A stretch of DNA of 64,000 nt from Saccharobesus litoralis (lineage in GTDB: Bacteria > Pseudomonadota > Gammaproteobacteria > Enterobacterales > Alteromonadaceae), in contig NZ_CP026604.1 in the NCBI RefSeq assembly GCF_003063625.1, positions 2,542,001 to 2,606,000 of the forward strand, given 5' to 3'. Below, in pieces: positions 28,627 through 37,546 of this stretch (its first letter is position 1; every line of letters starts with the position of its first letter). A program made the position numbers and the translations under genes. Below the pieces are notes generated by a model. The model ran no database searches and was not told where the DNA came from. It worked only from the letters and a program-made list of their open reading frames with translations.

Positions 28627-28772
28627 AGTGAAGTTTTTGTCTTATTGGTTGGCGTGGTAAACTAGCCGCATTCTAACAATTATACCTGTGGCCGACTACG
28701 CTAAACTTGCTTAGTGTTACTGTCATTGCAGCAGGTCAAAGTTTATATTTCCAAGTTTAGGACTAACGCCTA

Positions 28773-30119
28773 ATGTCTAAGAAAAAAGGTTTTTTCGGTT
28801 GGTTTGGCCGCGATCGCACGCCTGAAGCAAACGAAGTTGAGGAAAAAGACAGTCAAACTGCAGTTGTCGAACATGAAACTCCGCAATCAAACAGCGCTGA
28901 ACCTGATGATCATGCGGTTGAGAAAACTGAAGAAAAAGCGGTAGAAAAAGCGGCCGTAGAGCAAGCTGTTACTGAAACATCTTCTATTGAATCAGATGAG
29001 GCTGTAGAGGCTGCGCCTGCCAACGACACTTGCCACAATGACCTTAGCGCAAACAATGATAGAGAAGATAATCGAGGTGAGGTTAAGTCTAAGTCTGATC
29101 CTTTAACAGCGCCTAGTGATCAAGTCGCAAATGTTGAGCAATCCCCAATTGTTGGCTCAGAGTCGGATGATAAGGTAGACGAGCAACCAGAAAAACTGGG
29201 CTTCTTTGCTCGATTGAAAAAGAGCTTAAGCCGTACTAAAGCCTCATTAGGTTCTGGTTTTGCTAGTCTGTTTAAAGGTAAAAAAATTGATGATGAGCTC
29301 TATGAAGAGCTTGAAACTCAGTTATTAATGGCGGATGTCGGTGTCGAAACCACCTTGAAAATCATGGACAACGTTCAGCAAGGGGCCGAGCGCAAAGATT
29401 TAAAAGATGCAGAAGCGCTATCTGACATTTTAAAACAACAGATGGCTGATATTCTCACCGAGGTTGATCAACCACTGAGTGTTGAAAATAATGACGGGCC
29501 ATTTGTTATTTTAATGGTTGGGGTCAATGGTGTCGGTAAAACCACCACCATAGGTAAAATGGCCAAGCAGTTCCAAGCACAAGGAAAGTCAGTTATGTTA
29601 GCCGCGGGTGATACATTCCGAGCGGCAGCGGTTGAACAATTACAAGTTTGGGGTGAGCGTAACGATATTCCAGTTGTTGCACAACACACTGGCGCTGACA
29701 GCGCCTCCGTATTATTTGATGCTTTAGAATCAGCGAAAGCGAAAAATGTTGATGTATTAATAGCGGATACAGCAGGGCGTTTACAAAATAAAGCGCATTT
29801 AATGGAAGAATTGAAAAAAGTCGTGCGCGTAATGAAAAAAATTGACCCGAATACGCCACACGAAGTCATGCTAGTCATTGATGCGGCAACTGGCCAAAAT
29901 GCTGTTAGCCAAACCAAGTTATTTAGCGAAGCCGTTGGTTTGACGGGGATCAGTATTACTAAGTTAGATGGTACCGCTAAAGGTGGGGTTATCTTTGCGA
30001 TAGCTGACCAGTTTAAAGTGCCGATCCGCTACATTGGTGTTGGCGAAGGAATTGATGATTTGCGGCCATTCAACAGTAATGACTTTATCGATGCGCTATT
30101 TGATCAAACAACTGAATAA
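28773..30119 (+). CDS. ftsY: Signal recognition particle receptor FtsY
   Basis: 448 residues. An N-terminal acidic A domain (about 15-145, rich in Glu/Asp/Ala) follows a short amphipathic start KKKGFFGWFGRDR. The NG GTPase core (about 150-448) has GVNGVGKTTTIGKMAKQ (G1), DTFRAAAVEQL, DTAGRLQNK (G3), TKLDGTAKGG (G4) and GVGEGIDDLRPF. It docks the SRP-ribosome complex at the membrane. It is the first gene of the ftsY-ftsE-ftsX string, though 152 bp separate it from ftsE. Confidence 0.97.
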   Translation: MSKKKGFFGWFGRDRTPEANEVEEKDSQTAVVEHETPQSNSAEPDDHAVEKTEEKAVEKAAVEQAVTETSSIESDEAVEAAPANDTCHNDLSANNDREDNRGEVKSKSDPLTAPSDQVANVEQSPIVGSESDDKVDEQPEKLGFFARLKKSLSRTKASLGSGFASLFKGKKIDDELYEELETQLLMADVGVETTLKIMDNVQQGAERKDLKDAEALSDILKQQMADILTEVDQPLSVENNDGPFVILMVGVNGVGKTTTIGKMAKQFQAQGKSVMLAAGDTFRAAAVEQLQVWGERNDIPVVAQHTGADSASVLFDALESAKAKNVDVLIADTAGRLQNKAHLMEELKKVVRVMKKIDPNTPHEVMLVIDAATGQNAVSQTKLFSEAVGLTGISITKLDGTAKGGVIFAIADQFKVPIRYIGVGEGIDDLRPFNSNDFIDALFDQTTE

Positions 30120-30271
30120 AATTAACGACTAAGTTTTGAATTTAGCGGCCGAGTGCCGCTATAGTATTGCTACATAAAAATAATAGTCAAAACTATCGAA
30201 TTTAGTGTTAAGCAAAGTGTGCTCTCTAAACTTGTTGGATAAGACTATAGATAATAAAAGTTGATGCTATC

Positions 30272-30958
30272 ATGATCCGATTGGAGGAAGTGTCAAAAAC
30301 CTATTTAGGTGGACACCAAGCATTACAAAAAGTGAACTTTCACCTGCAAGCGGGAGAAATGGCGTTTTTAACCGGTCATTCCGGTGCGGGCAAAAGTACG
30401 CTACTTAAGCTGATTTCATTAATGGAACGCCCGTCAGCAGGCCAAGTGTGGATCAATAACCACGATATAACGCAAGTCGCCCGCAAACATGTCCCCTATA
30501 TTCGCCGTGATATCGGCATGATTTTCCAAAACTACCGCTTACTGCAAGACAAAACAGTATTTGATAATGTGGCTTTACCTATGGTGATTGCCGCGTGTTA
30601 TAGCCCAAAAGAAATACGTAAACGGGTACATGCGGCATTGGATAAAGTCGGGCTGTTGGATAAAAGTCGCTATTACCCTGTGATGCTATCGGGTGGGGAA
30701 CAGCAGCGCGTGGGTATTGCTCGTGCCGTTGTCACTAAACCACCTATCCTGTTAGCCGATGAACCGACGGGTAACCTCGATCCTAAATTGTCGATGGAAA
30801 TTATTCAGTTATTCGAAGAATTTAACTCGGTAGGCGTTAGCGTATTAATTGCGACACATGATTTAGGGTTAATTGCCCGCATGAAATACCGCACTTTAAC
30901 TTTAAAGCATGGCCGAATGATTAACGATGGTTTGGGACCGGAGGCGACTGAGCTATGA
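30272..30958 (+). CDS. ftsE: Cell-division ABC ATPase FtsE
   Basis: 228 residues. Walker [10 protein letters not shown] (about 35-43), signature [14 protein letters not shown] (about 139-152), Walker [13 protein letters not shown] (about 159-170) and the switch histidine in ATHD. FtsEX activates septal amidases through periplasmic EnvC-type partners and helps assemble the divisome. The stop overlaps the ftsX start by 4 bp (ATGA), so translation is coupled. Confidence 0.97.
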   Translation: MIRLEEVSKTYLGGHQALQKVNFHLQAGEMAFLTGHSGAGKSTLLKLISLMERPSAGQVWINNHDITQVARKHVPYIRRDIGMIFQNYRLLQDKTVFDNVALPMVIAACYSPKEIRKRVHAALDKVGLLDKSRYYPVMLSGGEQQRVGIARAVVTKPPILLADEPTGNLDPKLSMEIIQLFEEFNSVGVSVLIATHDLGLIARMKYRTLTLKHGRMINDGLGPEATEL

Positions 30959-31944
30959 GTTTTTTGTTTAAAGAGCGTCAGCAGTCGGGAGCACAAAGCC
31001 AGCGTGTTTCATTGTATCAACGCTTTGTTGGTGCGATTGTTGGTTTTATTCGGCAATGGTTAGCGTCGTTAGGCGAAATTTGGCGAGATCCTATTCCGTC
31101 TATACTGACTATTGCTGTTTTAGGCGTTAGCTTAACTTTGCCTGCTACTTTGTATGTGGTGGTGAAAAACGCCGAATCGGTCGAAAGTAATTGGGAATCC
31201 GCTTCTGAAATCTCACTTTTTTTTCATAAACATGTTTCTAAACCCCAACTAGAAAAAACCGTTAAACAAATCGAATTAATGGCGCAAGTCGAGAGTGTTG
31301 AATTTATCTCAAGCCAAAAAGCATTAGCGGAATTTGAACAATTATCAGGGTTTGGTGATGCTTTACAGTATTTAGGTGAAAACCCGCTACCCGATGTGCT
31401 AATTGTGATCCCACAAGCGGAATATGCCTCACCTGGCTTGGCAGGAGAACTCAAACAAGAGTTAGAAGCTCTGCCAGAAGTCGATTTCGGTAAGTTAGAT
31501 ATTGAATGGTTACGTCGCTTGGAGGCGGTAGTCGGTTTAATAAATGACGCATTAACCAGCTTGGCTTTGTTGTTAGTTGTTTCAGTTGTGCTGATTGTTG
31601 GTAATACCATTCGCTTATCCATTATTAATCAACGGGAGCAAATTGAAGTATTAAAATTGGTCGGGGCTACCGATGCGTTTATTCATCGACCGTTTTTATT
31701 TACCGGGATTTGGTATGGTTTCTTTGGCGGTGTTATTGCTTGGATCGCGATTGAACTTATGTTGTTATGGATTAGTGTTGCCATTGAGCGATTAGCACAG
31801 CTATATCAAGCCGATTTTGCCTTACAGGGTTTAAGCGCTGGCGATATGATGCACTTATTATTGATTAGTATGTCGCTGGGGTTGTTTGGCTCTTGGTGGG
31901 TTGTGCATCGGCAAATCAAATTAATAGAGCCGCAGGCAACTTAA
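30955..31944 (+). CDS. ftsX: Cell-division permease FtsX
   Basis: 329 residues. A cytoplasmic N-terminus, then a first membrane helix (about 50-68), the periplasmic domain (about 70-190) that contacts murein-hydrolase activators, and three C-terminal helices (about 195-220, 250-275, 295-315). QREQIEVLKLVGATDAFI between the second and third helices is the typical FtsX/MacB coupling segment. In most relatives rpoH follows directly; here an opposite-strand EAL-HDOD gene lies between them, converging 27 bp after the ftsX stop. Confidence 0.96.
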   Translation: MSFLFKERQQSGAQSQRVSLYQRFVGAIVGFIRQWLASLGEIWRDPIPSILTIAVLGVSLTLPATLYVVVKNAESVESNWESASEISLFFHKHVSKPQLEKTVKQIELMAQVESVEFISSQKALAEFEQLSGFGDALQYLGENPLPDVLIVIPQAEYASPGLAGELKQELEALPEVDFGKLDIEWLRRLEAVVGLINDALTSLALLLVVSVVLIVGNTIRLSIINQREQIEVLKLVGATDAFIHRPFLFTGIWYGFFGGVIAWIAIELMLLWISVAIERLAQLYQADFALQGLSAGDMMHLLLISMSLGLFGSWWVVHRQIKLIEPQAT

Positions 31945-31971
31945 ATATAGCTATACTTAAGGTAGGTGCAG

Positions 31972-33204
31972 CTATGCTGCTGCACTACCTGCTTGTACTT
32001 TTACCGTATCAAGCCATTCAATCGCTTGGTTGTATACACTACCAACAATATCAACGGATAAGCTTAAGTCATCGGCACCGGATTCTACAGCTGACCAATT
32101 AGCGGTTTCATAGTCTTTTGCTAATTGTAGATACATACCTAATTTGCCAACACCTTGCGTTAACGCTTGCTTTATTTCATCTAGCACGGGAAGCTTTTCA
32201 ATTAATGACACCATTTCTTCATCTAGCATGGCGTCGACCAATGAGAACATACCGGTTAAAAAAGCAGTCGGTGGGTTTTCGTTATCCCCTCTTTGCTGAG
32301 CCAGCAAGCCACAGAAGCGTGCACGTACAACTGAAAGATTCAATAATTCATTTGGCTTTTCATCATTTAAGTTGGCAAGCGCAAGTAAGGATATGAATTT
32401 TTTCAGCTCGGCTTCACCCATATAAATTAAAGCGTGCTTGAGCGAGCCGATTTTTTGACTACGACCAAACGCCGAGCTGTTAATGAAGCGTAGTAGTTTG
32501 TATGACAACGCAACATCACGCTCGATAATGTCAGATACTTTTTCAATGTCGATTTTCTCTGAGCATGAAGCACTGATAAGCTCTAGTAAGTTTAATTTAT
32601 TGCTGGTTAATGTTTTACGTTTCATTATTTCCGGTCTAGCAAAAAAGTAACCTTGAAAATAATCAAACCCGAGCATTTTGAGTTGTTCAAATTGCTGAGG
32701 GGTTTCTACCCGCTCTGCTAATAGTTTAACCCCAGAGCCGTCTATGCGTTTAACGTATTTAGCAATTTGTAACAAGGTGAAATCTTGTACATCGATTTTG
32801 ACTATATCGACATAAGGTAAAAAAGCATCCCATTTGGGGTCAAAGTCATGATCATCCAATGCCAATCGATAGCCTTGCTTTTTTATATGGCGACAAGCCT
32901 TGAGTAACTCAGAACTGATGGGAACTGACTCTAATATCTCAACCACGGTATTTTCAGGATCGAGTGATGTCGGGAAGCGATGAAGCAAGGTATCTTCGTA
33001 AAAATTAACAAAAGCGGTTTTGCCTTGGGTAATCGTTTCCAGCCCAGTCATTAAATGATTTTGGGTTAATATTTTTGATGTGGCTTGATCTGGGCACATA
33101 TCTGCCGGAAAGCAGTTTTCTACCCCATCTCGAAATAACAGCTCATAAGCGATTACTTCTGCTTTGTCATTGAGTATTGCCTGACGGGCAACGTATGTTT
33201 CCAT
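31972..33204 (-). CDS. EAL-HDOD signalling protein (YuxH/CdgJ-like)
   Basis: 410 residues: an EAL-like domain (about 1-200) joined to an HDOD domain (about 205-390), the YuxH architecture. Some EAL residues remain (AYELLFRDG, VNFYEDTL, VEILESV, LALDDHDFD, VKIDVQDF, LAERVET), but the DDFG loop is changed to DDHDF. It may therefore bind c-di-GMP or a partner without hydrolysing it, as proposed for CdgJ-type motility regulators. It interrupts the usual ftsX-rpoH adjacency, on the opposite strand. Confidence 0.85.
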   Translation of the reverse strand: METYVARQAILNDKAEVIAYELLFRDGVENCFPADMCPDQATSKILTQNHLMTGLETITQGKTAFVNFYEDTLLHRFPTSLDPENTVVEILESVPISSELLKACRHIKKQGYRLALDDHDFDPKWDAFLPYVDIVKIDVQDFTLLQIAKYVKRIDGSGVKLLAERVETPQQFEQLKMLGFDYFQGYFFARPEIMKRKTLTSNKLNLLELISASCSEKIDIEKVSDIIERDVALSYKLLRFINSSAFGRSQKIGSLKHALIYMGEAELKKFISLLALANLNDEKPNELLNLSVVRARFCGLLAQQRGDNENPPTAFLTGMFSLVDAMLDEEMVSLIEKLPVLDEIKQALTQGVGKLGMYLQLAKDYETANWSAVESGADDLSLSVDIVGSVYNQAIEWLDTVKVQAGSAAA

Positions 33205-33627
33205 AAACTTAAATAAACCTATAAAACCGAGTTTACATCACACTCCAAATTCAGGAGTGGTAATGATGTTTGTATCTGAATTGCAGTCCTTATCAATTAC
33301 AGAGCTCTACTCAACTAGTGTCTAATTTAACAACTAATGTTCGACTGGAAGGCTAGCTTAGCTAGTAATGTTGCAATCGAAAAGCGTCGCATGTAGCAGA
33401 ATTATGTAACGGCAGGGTTATGAGTATATTCCTATGTGTGAACTAAATGTAAGTCATTTGTTTAAAATAAAGCGTTATTAAAAATTAATAATAGTGATAA
33501 TTAAGATCTAACCACGGCTACAGCCCATATAAAATAAGGCTTATAACTGTTATTTAAAAAATAATGTGATGAAATGCCAATAAAATCCGATAAAAATTAG
33601 CAGTCTCCCTAGTAGAGTGCTAGATTC

Positions 33628-33654
33628 TTAGCACTCTATTTGTTAGAGTGCTAA
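33628..33654. promoter_or_regulatory. Perfect CIRCE element (HrcA operator) upstream of rpoH
   Basis: TTAGCACTC-N9-GAGTGCTAA matches the CIRCE consensus at all 18 arm positions with the canonical 9-bp spacer. A third half site, GAGTGCTAG, lies just upstream at 33615-33623. The element is 107 bp before the rpoH start codon, where the HrcA repressor would control rpoH transcription or fold in the leader RNA. hrcA itself is not in the window. Confidence 0.85.
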
Positions 33655-33708
33655 TCATAGGTTGATAAATGATCGCTAAGCCACGCCACATAAGGGTTGG
33701 TAGCGATA

Positions 33709-33730
33709 AGACAAAAAACTGTTTTTGTCT
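33709..33730 (+). promoter_or_regulatory. Hairpin in the rpoH leader
   Basis: AGACAAAAA-ACTG-TTTTTGTCT forms a perfect 9-bp stem with a 4-nt loop, ending 31 bp before the rpoH ATG. It is mostly A-U, so it would melt readily with heat, but it does not cover the ribosome-binding site. It could be a leader structure or a weak attenuator; neither is shown. Confidence 0.45.
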
Positions 33731-33761
33731 AATTTGAGTTAAGAGTAAATAGGAGTTCTGC

Positions 33762-34616
33762 ATGACTACAACAGCATTAGCTATCGTACCTCAGGTCGGC
33801 AGTTTAGATTCTTACATTCAAGGTGTGAATAGCATCCCTGTTCTAAGTGTTGAAGAAGAACGCGAGCTATCAAAAGATTTATATGATAACCAGAATTTAG
33901 AAGCTGCTCAGCGCTTAATTATGTCGCACTTGCGCTTTGTTGTGCATGTTGCCAAAAGCTATTCTGGTTATGGTTTACCTCAAGCTGACCTTATTCAGGA
34001 AGGTAATGTTGGCTTAATGAAAGCGGTTAAGCGTTTTGACCCTAGTGTAGGTGTGCGCTTAGTGTCTTTCGCTGTTCATTGGATTAAAGCTGAAATTCAC
34101 GAATACGTATTAAAGAACTGGCGTATTGTTAAAGTTGCTACCACTAAGGCGCAACGTAAATTGTTCTTTAACCTACGTAAATCGAAAAAGCGTTTAGGCT
34201 GGTTTAACCAAGACGAAGTCAAAGCCGTAGCGGAAGATTTAGGTGTATCAACATCAGAAGTATTGGAAATGGAATCGCGCATGAGCAGCCAAGACCAAAC
34301 TTTTGATTTACCGGTTGATGACGATGACGGTTCTGCCTCTTTTGCTCCCGCTCAATACTTAGAAGATTCATCTTCTGACGTAGCTGAGAGTGTATCTGGT
34401 CAGCAATGGGAAGATCACGCTAATACACGTTTATTAAGTGCAATACGCACCTTAGATGAGCGTAGCCAAGATATTATTCGTGCTCGTTGGTTAGACGACG
34501 ATAGCAAAATGACATTGCAAGAGTTGGCGGCTAAGTACAGTGTATCGGCTGAGCGTGTTCGTCAGTTAGAAAAGAACGCAATGAAAAAATTGAAGAATGC
34601 CATGGGTGAGTTATAG
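33762..34616 (+). CDS. rpoH: Heat-shock sigma factor RpoH (sigma-32)
   Basis: 284 residues, the usual length. Region 2 shows [21 protein letters not shown] and the -10-recognising [21 protein letters not shown]. The RpoH box [15 protein letters not shown] (about 130-144) distinguishes it from other sigma-70 members, and region 4 has [20 protein letters not shown]. It directs transcription of chaperones and proteases on heat shock. A strong AGGAG site precedes the ATG. An intrinsic terminator follows 24 bp after the stop. The upstream CIRCE element implies a second layer of control. Confidence 0.97.
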   Translation: MTTTALAIVPQVGSLDSYIQGVNSIPVLSVEEERELSKDLYDNQNLEAAQRLIMSHLRFVVHVAKSYSGYGLPQADLIQEGNVGLMKAVKRFDPSVGVRLVSFAVHWIKAEIHEYVLKNWRIVKVATTKAQRKLFFNLRKSKKRLGWFNQDEVKAVAEDLGVSTSEVLEMESRMSSQDQTFDLPVDDDDGSASFAPAQYLEDSSSDVAESVSGQQWEDHANTRLLSAIRTLDERSQDIIRARWLDDDSKMTLQELAAKYSVSAERVRQLEKNAMKKLKNAMGEL

Positions 34617-34640
34617 TTCCCCATTCATTCTGTTTATAAT

Positions 34641-34667
34641 AAAAAGCCGAGCTTAGCTCGGCTTTTT
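34641..34667 (+). terminator. rpoH intrinsic terminator
   Basis: AAAAAGCCGAGC (34641-34652), loop TTA, GCTCGGCTTTTT (34656-34667): a perfect 12-bp stem with a T run on the 3' side and an A run on the 5' side. It is strong and lies just after rpoH, separating it from the YkgJ-family gene. Confidence 0.92.
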
Positions 34668-34685
34668 ACTTTCTGGATTTAATTT

Positions 34686-34937
34686 ATGCAGTGTCGACTC
34701 GGCTGTGGTGCTTGCTGCATCGCGCCTTCTATTTCCGCCAGTATCCCCGGAATGCCGAATGGTAAACCGGCCGGTGTGCGCTGTATTCAGTTAGATGAAA
34801 ATAACTTGTGTAAAATATTTGGCCAACCTGAGCGACCCGCAGTGTGTAGTCATTTTAAGCCAGATATTGATGTATGTGGCGATAGCAACGAGCAAGCTAT
34901 GACGATTATTACCGAGCTTGAAAACTTAACGTCTTAA
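34686..34937 (+). CDS. YkgJ-family cysteine-cluster protein
   Basis: 83 residues of the UPF0153/YkgJ family, thought to bind zinc or iron. The cysteines appear as CRLGCGACC (3-11), RCIQLDENNLCKIFG (about 32-46) and PAVCSHFKP (about 51-59), the full family set. The function is unknown. It starts 18 bp after the rpoH terminator and ends before a hairpin repeat at 34953 that could stop its transcript. Confidence 0.85.
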   Translation: MQCRLGCGACCIAPSISASIPGMPNGKPAGVRCIQLDENNLCKIFGQPERPAVCSHFKPDIDVCGDSNEQAMTIITELENLTS

Positions 34938-34952
34938 GCTTGTTTTTATTTT

Positions 34953-35020
34953 TTAGGCATTGGTTTTAAAAACCAATGCCTCATTAGTAAAGGCTTGTAG
35001 CCTTATTTGCTATAAAAACG
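34953..35020. repeat. 68-bp hairpin repeat, copy 1
   Basis: TTAGGCATTGGTTTT-A-AAAACCAATGCCT forms a 13-bp stem, followed by CATTAGTAAAGGCTTGTAGCC (a second small stem) and an AT-rich tail. The same 68-bp unit recurs at 46094-46161 with scattered substitutions. It lies between the convergent ends of the YkgJ gene and the MFS gene, where it may act as a bidirectional terminator. Confidence 0.75.
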
Positions 35021-35027
35021 CTCAATT

Positions 35028-36164
35028 TCATTCAAACATTTTTTGCCGGCCAATCATTTGCTGTACAGTGTAAATTAAGAATGTACACCCTGCCGCGACA
35101 ATAACGTAAGCCATGCCGTCGTTACCTAATAAATCGATAAATAGGCCGATGAGTACCAAGCCTAAAATGCCACCTAATGAATCCATTAAGGTGTAACTCA
35201 TGTTGCTCGACATTTGATCTTGGCTATGAAAGCGTTCGCCTATTACGGTTAACCCCATGGCGTAAATTCCCCCCATACAACCGCCCCAAATAAACAATAA
35301 ACACAGAGCAAATAGATAATGAGCATACACGGCCAGCGATAAAAAGACGGCGCAAACTACCGCGACAAATACACAAAGCAACACCAAACTTTGGCGATTA
35401 ATAAAGCTAGAGCAAGTGCTGATCAACATACCTAAAATGACGCTGCCCATCATAAACGCTGTCATGAGTAATGTGGCTTGCTGGTCATTCAAACCGCTGT
35501 TTATGCCGTATAACGTCAGGAAGTTGGGCAAGCCGTAAAAACTAATACCGCCAACTAGTGCTGAGAATAAAATGATTTTCGCGTGGCGATAAATAAAACG
35601 CACGCGAATTTGACTATCCACACTGAAAATTTGCTTTTGACCACCTAAAAACAGCATTAAACACATCGGCAGTAAAATCAGTACTGAGTTAAAGTAAAAG
35701 CGATTGATCGTTGCTGGTAAAGATTGCAAAACGACCGGACCTAAGGCCACGCCGCTAGATAAGGCCGAGGAGAATAAGCCCATTAACAAACCTTTTGATT
35801 TACCTAACGTAAAACTGGCCAGCCAAGTTTGAATTAATACAATCAGCATGCCTGTGGTGGCGCCGTAAACAAAAATACCAGCAAGCCATAATAAGTAATT
35901 ATCGTTATGCGCCAATAAAGCAATGGCGATAGCGCGTGAGCATGACAGAATAACTAGCGTGCAAAATAACCCTAACTTTTGAATTAAACGCGCGAGCTGC
36001 GAATAAAGCATCAGCATGGCCAGTATTTCAAATGACATGGCAATACCAATTAACATATTGCTGATCCCTTGCAGGCTCAGGATCACGGGAAAGGTGACGT
36101 AGTTGATGCCAGAGGACAGTTGTACCAGTAAGGTCACAATAATCAGTGTAATGGCAGTTTTCAT
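35028..36164 (-). CDS. MFS transporter, last gene of the amine-channel operon
   Basis: 378 residues with about eleven to twelve hydrophobic helices and the general major-facilitator layout. The family resembles small YcaD-like transporters, but the substrate is not readable. It begins 5 bp after the stop of the Cache-sensor gene, so it is the fifth gene of a close-set operon (decarboxylase, porin, ligand-gated channel, sensor, transporter). From that context, import of the amino acid or export of the amine product are the simplest ideas. It ends next to the 68-bp hairpin repeat. Confidence 0.8.
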   Translation of the reverse strand: MKTAITLIIVTLLVQLSSGINYVTFPVILSLQGISNMLIGIAMSFEILAMLMLYSQLARLIQKLGLFCTLVILSCSRAIAIALLAHNDNYLLWLAGIFVYGATTGMLIVLIQTWLASFTLGKSKGLLMGLFSSALSSGVALGPVVLQSLPATINRFYFNSVLILLPMCLMLFLGGQKQIFSVDSQIRVRFIYRHAKIILFSALVGGISFYGLPNFLTLYGINSGLNDQQATLLMTAFMMGSVILGMLISTCSSFINRQSLVLLCVFVAVVCAVFLSLAVYAHYLFALCLLFIWGGCMGGIYAMGLTVIGERFHSQDQMSSNMSYTLMDSLGGILGLVLIGLFIDLLGNDGMAYVIVAAGCTFLIYTVQQMIGRQKMFE

Positions 36165-36169
36165 CTGGC

Positions 36170-37546
36170 TTACACCTTGTCGACTGTAAAGAGCAAACTA
36201 AACTGCCAATTTACGGCGGAAAGAGTTTGACGTTCATAACTTTCTAATTGATAGCTGGTGTCAATATTTGATAAGCCATTGCGCACTTGATGTAGCCACA
36301 ACCAAGCTTGGTTTTGTTCGCTTATTTGCCAAGCTAAAGGTAAGGTAAATGCCTGCGGATCGCCCGTTAACACCTTATGTATTGCATCCGTCAACTCGTT
36401 TGACTGGCAAGTGATCCGTAATTTTAATTGCCATGTCATAACTTGTTCTTCGCTAATCATTAGTTGGCATTGATTAATTGGGTTAAGTCTATCGAGTGCT
36501 TGCAACAATAAGCTTAACTGCTGTTTTATAGGCTCGGCATACCCTTTTACACATTCAGGTAGTTCTTCGCTATATTGCATTGTCGGCTTATGACTTAATT
36601 TTGCAACAATACCTGTTAGCAGATCTTCAGGGTCAAACTCTTGCTTAGCACTTGGCTTTTGTTGCACAAAACTCAAGCCAAACGATTGCAATATAGTTAA
36701 TTGTTTAAGATAAGTCGCCGTGTCGATTTGTTGTTGGTTAAAGCGTTCTGTTAAGTTTTTTTGCATGTCTAAATATAGTTGGGCGCTCAATTTATCGGTT
36801 TTCTGCTGGTGCTTAACTTGCTGTTTTAACGACGTAAAATTTTCCAGCTCGTTAATCGCAGAGCGGCGCATAAACCACACAGCTAAGCCAACCACTAAAC
36901 CTAAAAACACTATGGTGATGGTGGCTTTTTCAAAGACGATATTTATTTTTTCAAGGCGCTGATAAAAACCGCTCAGCTCCAAATCCATCCCTAGGGTGCC
37001 AACTTGCTGACCTTGGCTGTCATAAAAAGGCGCATAGGCACTAATAAAGGTTCCCCAAACATCTGTGTAGGGCAGCTCGTTAACAAAAGCCTTGCCCAAT
37101 GTTAATGCTTGCATTAATTCCTCAGAATAATCAGGGTAGGGATCCATTAATGCAGGCGCTAAGTCTGGCTGGCCATCACCATCCCCATCATTTTGTGGGC
37201 TAGGGTTAACCACAAAATACACTTTGTCGCCTTGTAGAATATTAGTGTAGATATAGCGCACATCTTTAGATGCTTGGCGAACGGCTTCTAATGGTTGCGC
37301 TTGGCTTAGGTATTGCGGATCATCGCGAGGAGTGTCACGAGTAAAGGTTTTATGCAGATCACCATCAATACGGCTTGCCGCAGATTTCACATTCGACAAA
37401 AGACCAATTTTAATTTCTTGGTCTAATGTGCTGAGCGACTTGCTATAAACTAAAAATGTCGAGCTACCTAGCAAGGCGATAAACACCAAGGTAACGCCAA
37501 TCGCTTCTAATAACACTCGGGTTTTTTTATGCTTCAAGGTTTTCAT
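36170..37546 (-). CDS. Cache-type membrane sensor with degenerate kinase-like tail
   Basis: 458 residues from the ATG at 37546, which overlaps the channel gene stop (ATGA); the frame is open to 37615. A first membrane helix (about 11-33), a periplasmic Cache/PDC-like domain (about 35-205; RYIYTNILQGDKVYFVVNP, then SAYAPFYDSQGQQVGTLGMDL), a second helix (about 213-232), a Gln-rich coiled coil (about 240-300) and a C-terminal domain. The tail has the spacing of a GHKL ATPase but lacks recognisable N, G1 and G2 motifs, and no phospho-accepting H-box or GGDEF/methyl-accepting domain is visible. It may sense the same ligand as the channel. Confidence 0.7.
   Translation of the reverse strand: MKTLKHKKTRVLLEAIGVTLVFIALLGSSTFLVYSKSLSTLDQEIKIGLLSNVKSAASRIDGDLHKTFTRDTPRDDPQYLSQAQPLEAVRQASKDVRYIYTNILQGDKVYFVVNPSPQNDGDGDGQPDLAPALMDPYPDYSEELMQALTLGKAFVNELPYTDVWGTFISAYAPFYDSQGQQVGTLGMDLELSGFYQRLEKINIVFEKATITIVFLGLVVGLAVWFMRRSAINELENFTSLKQQVKHQQKTDKLSAQLYLDMQKNLTERFNQQQIDTATYLKQLTILQSFGLSFVQQKPSAKQEFDPEDLLTGIVAKLSHKPTMQYSEELPECVKGYAEPIKQQLSLLLQALDRLNPINQCQLMISEEQVMTWQLKLRITCQSNELTDAIHKVLTGDPQAFTLPLAWQISEQNQAWLWLHQVRNGLSNIDTSYQLESYERQTLSAVNWQFSLLFTVDKV

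Larger units (their letters stand above)
33205..33761. other. 557-bp intergenic region upstream of rpoH
   Basis: Divergent control region between the EAL-HDOD gene (minus) and rpoH (plus). The left part carries CACTCC...GGAGTG, a short inverted repeat just upstream of the EAL-HDOD start. The middle is AT-rich with no gene. The right part has a perfect CIRCE element (33628-33654), an extra GAGTGCTAG half site (33615-33623), a 9-bp-stem hairpin (33709-33730) and an AGGAG ribosome-binding site 7 bp before the rpoH ATG. No convincing sigma-32 promoter was found. Confidence 0.7.

Noticed and set aside
33480-33610. Sigma-32 or sigma-E promoter upstream of rpoH
   Set aside because: A CCCATATA-like stretch was seen near 33525, but no matching -35 element at a proper distance.
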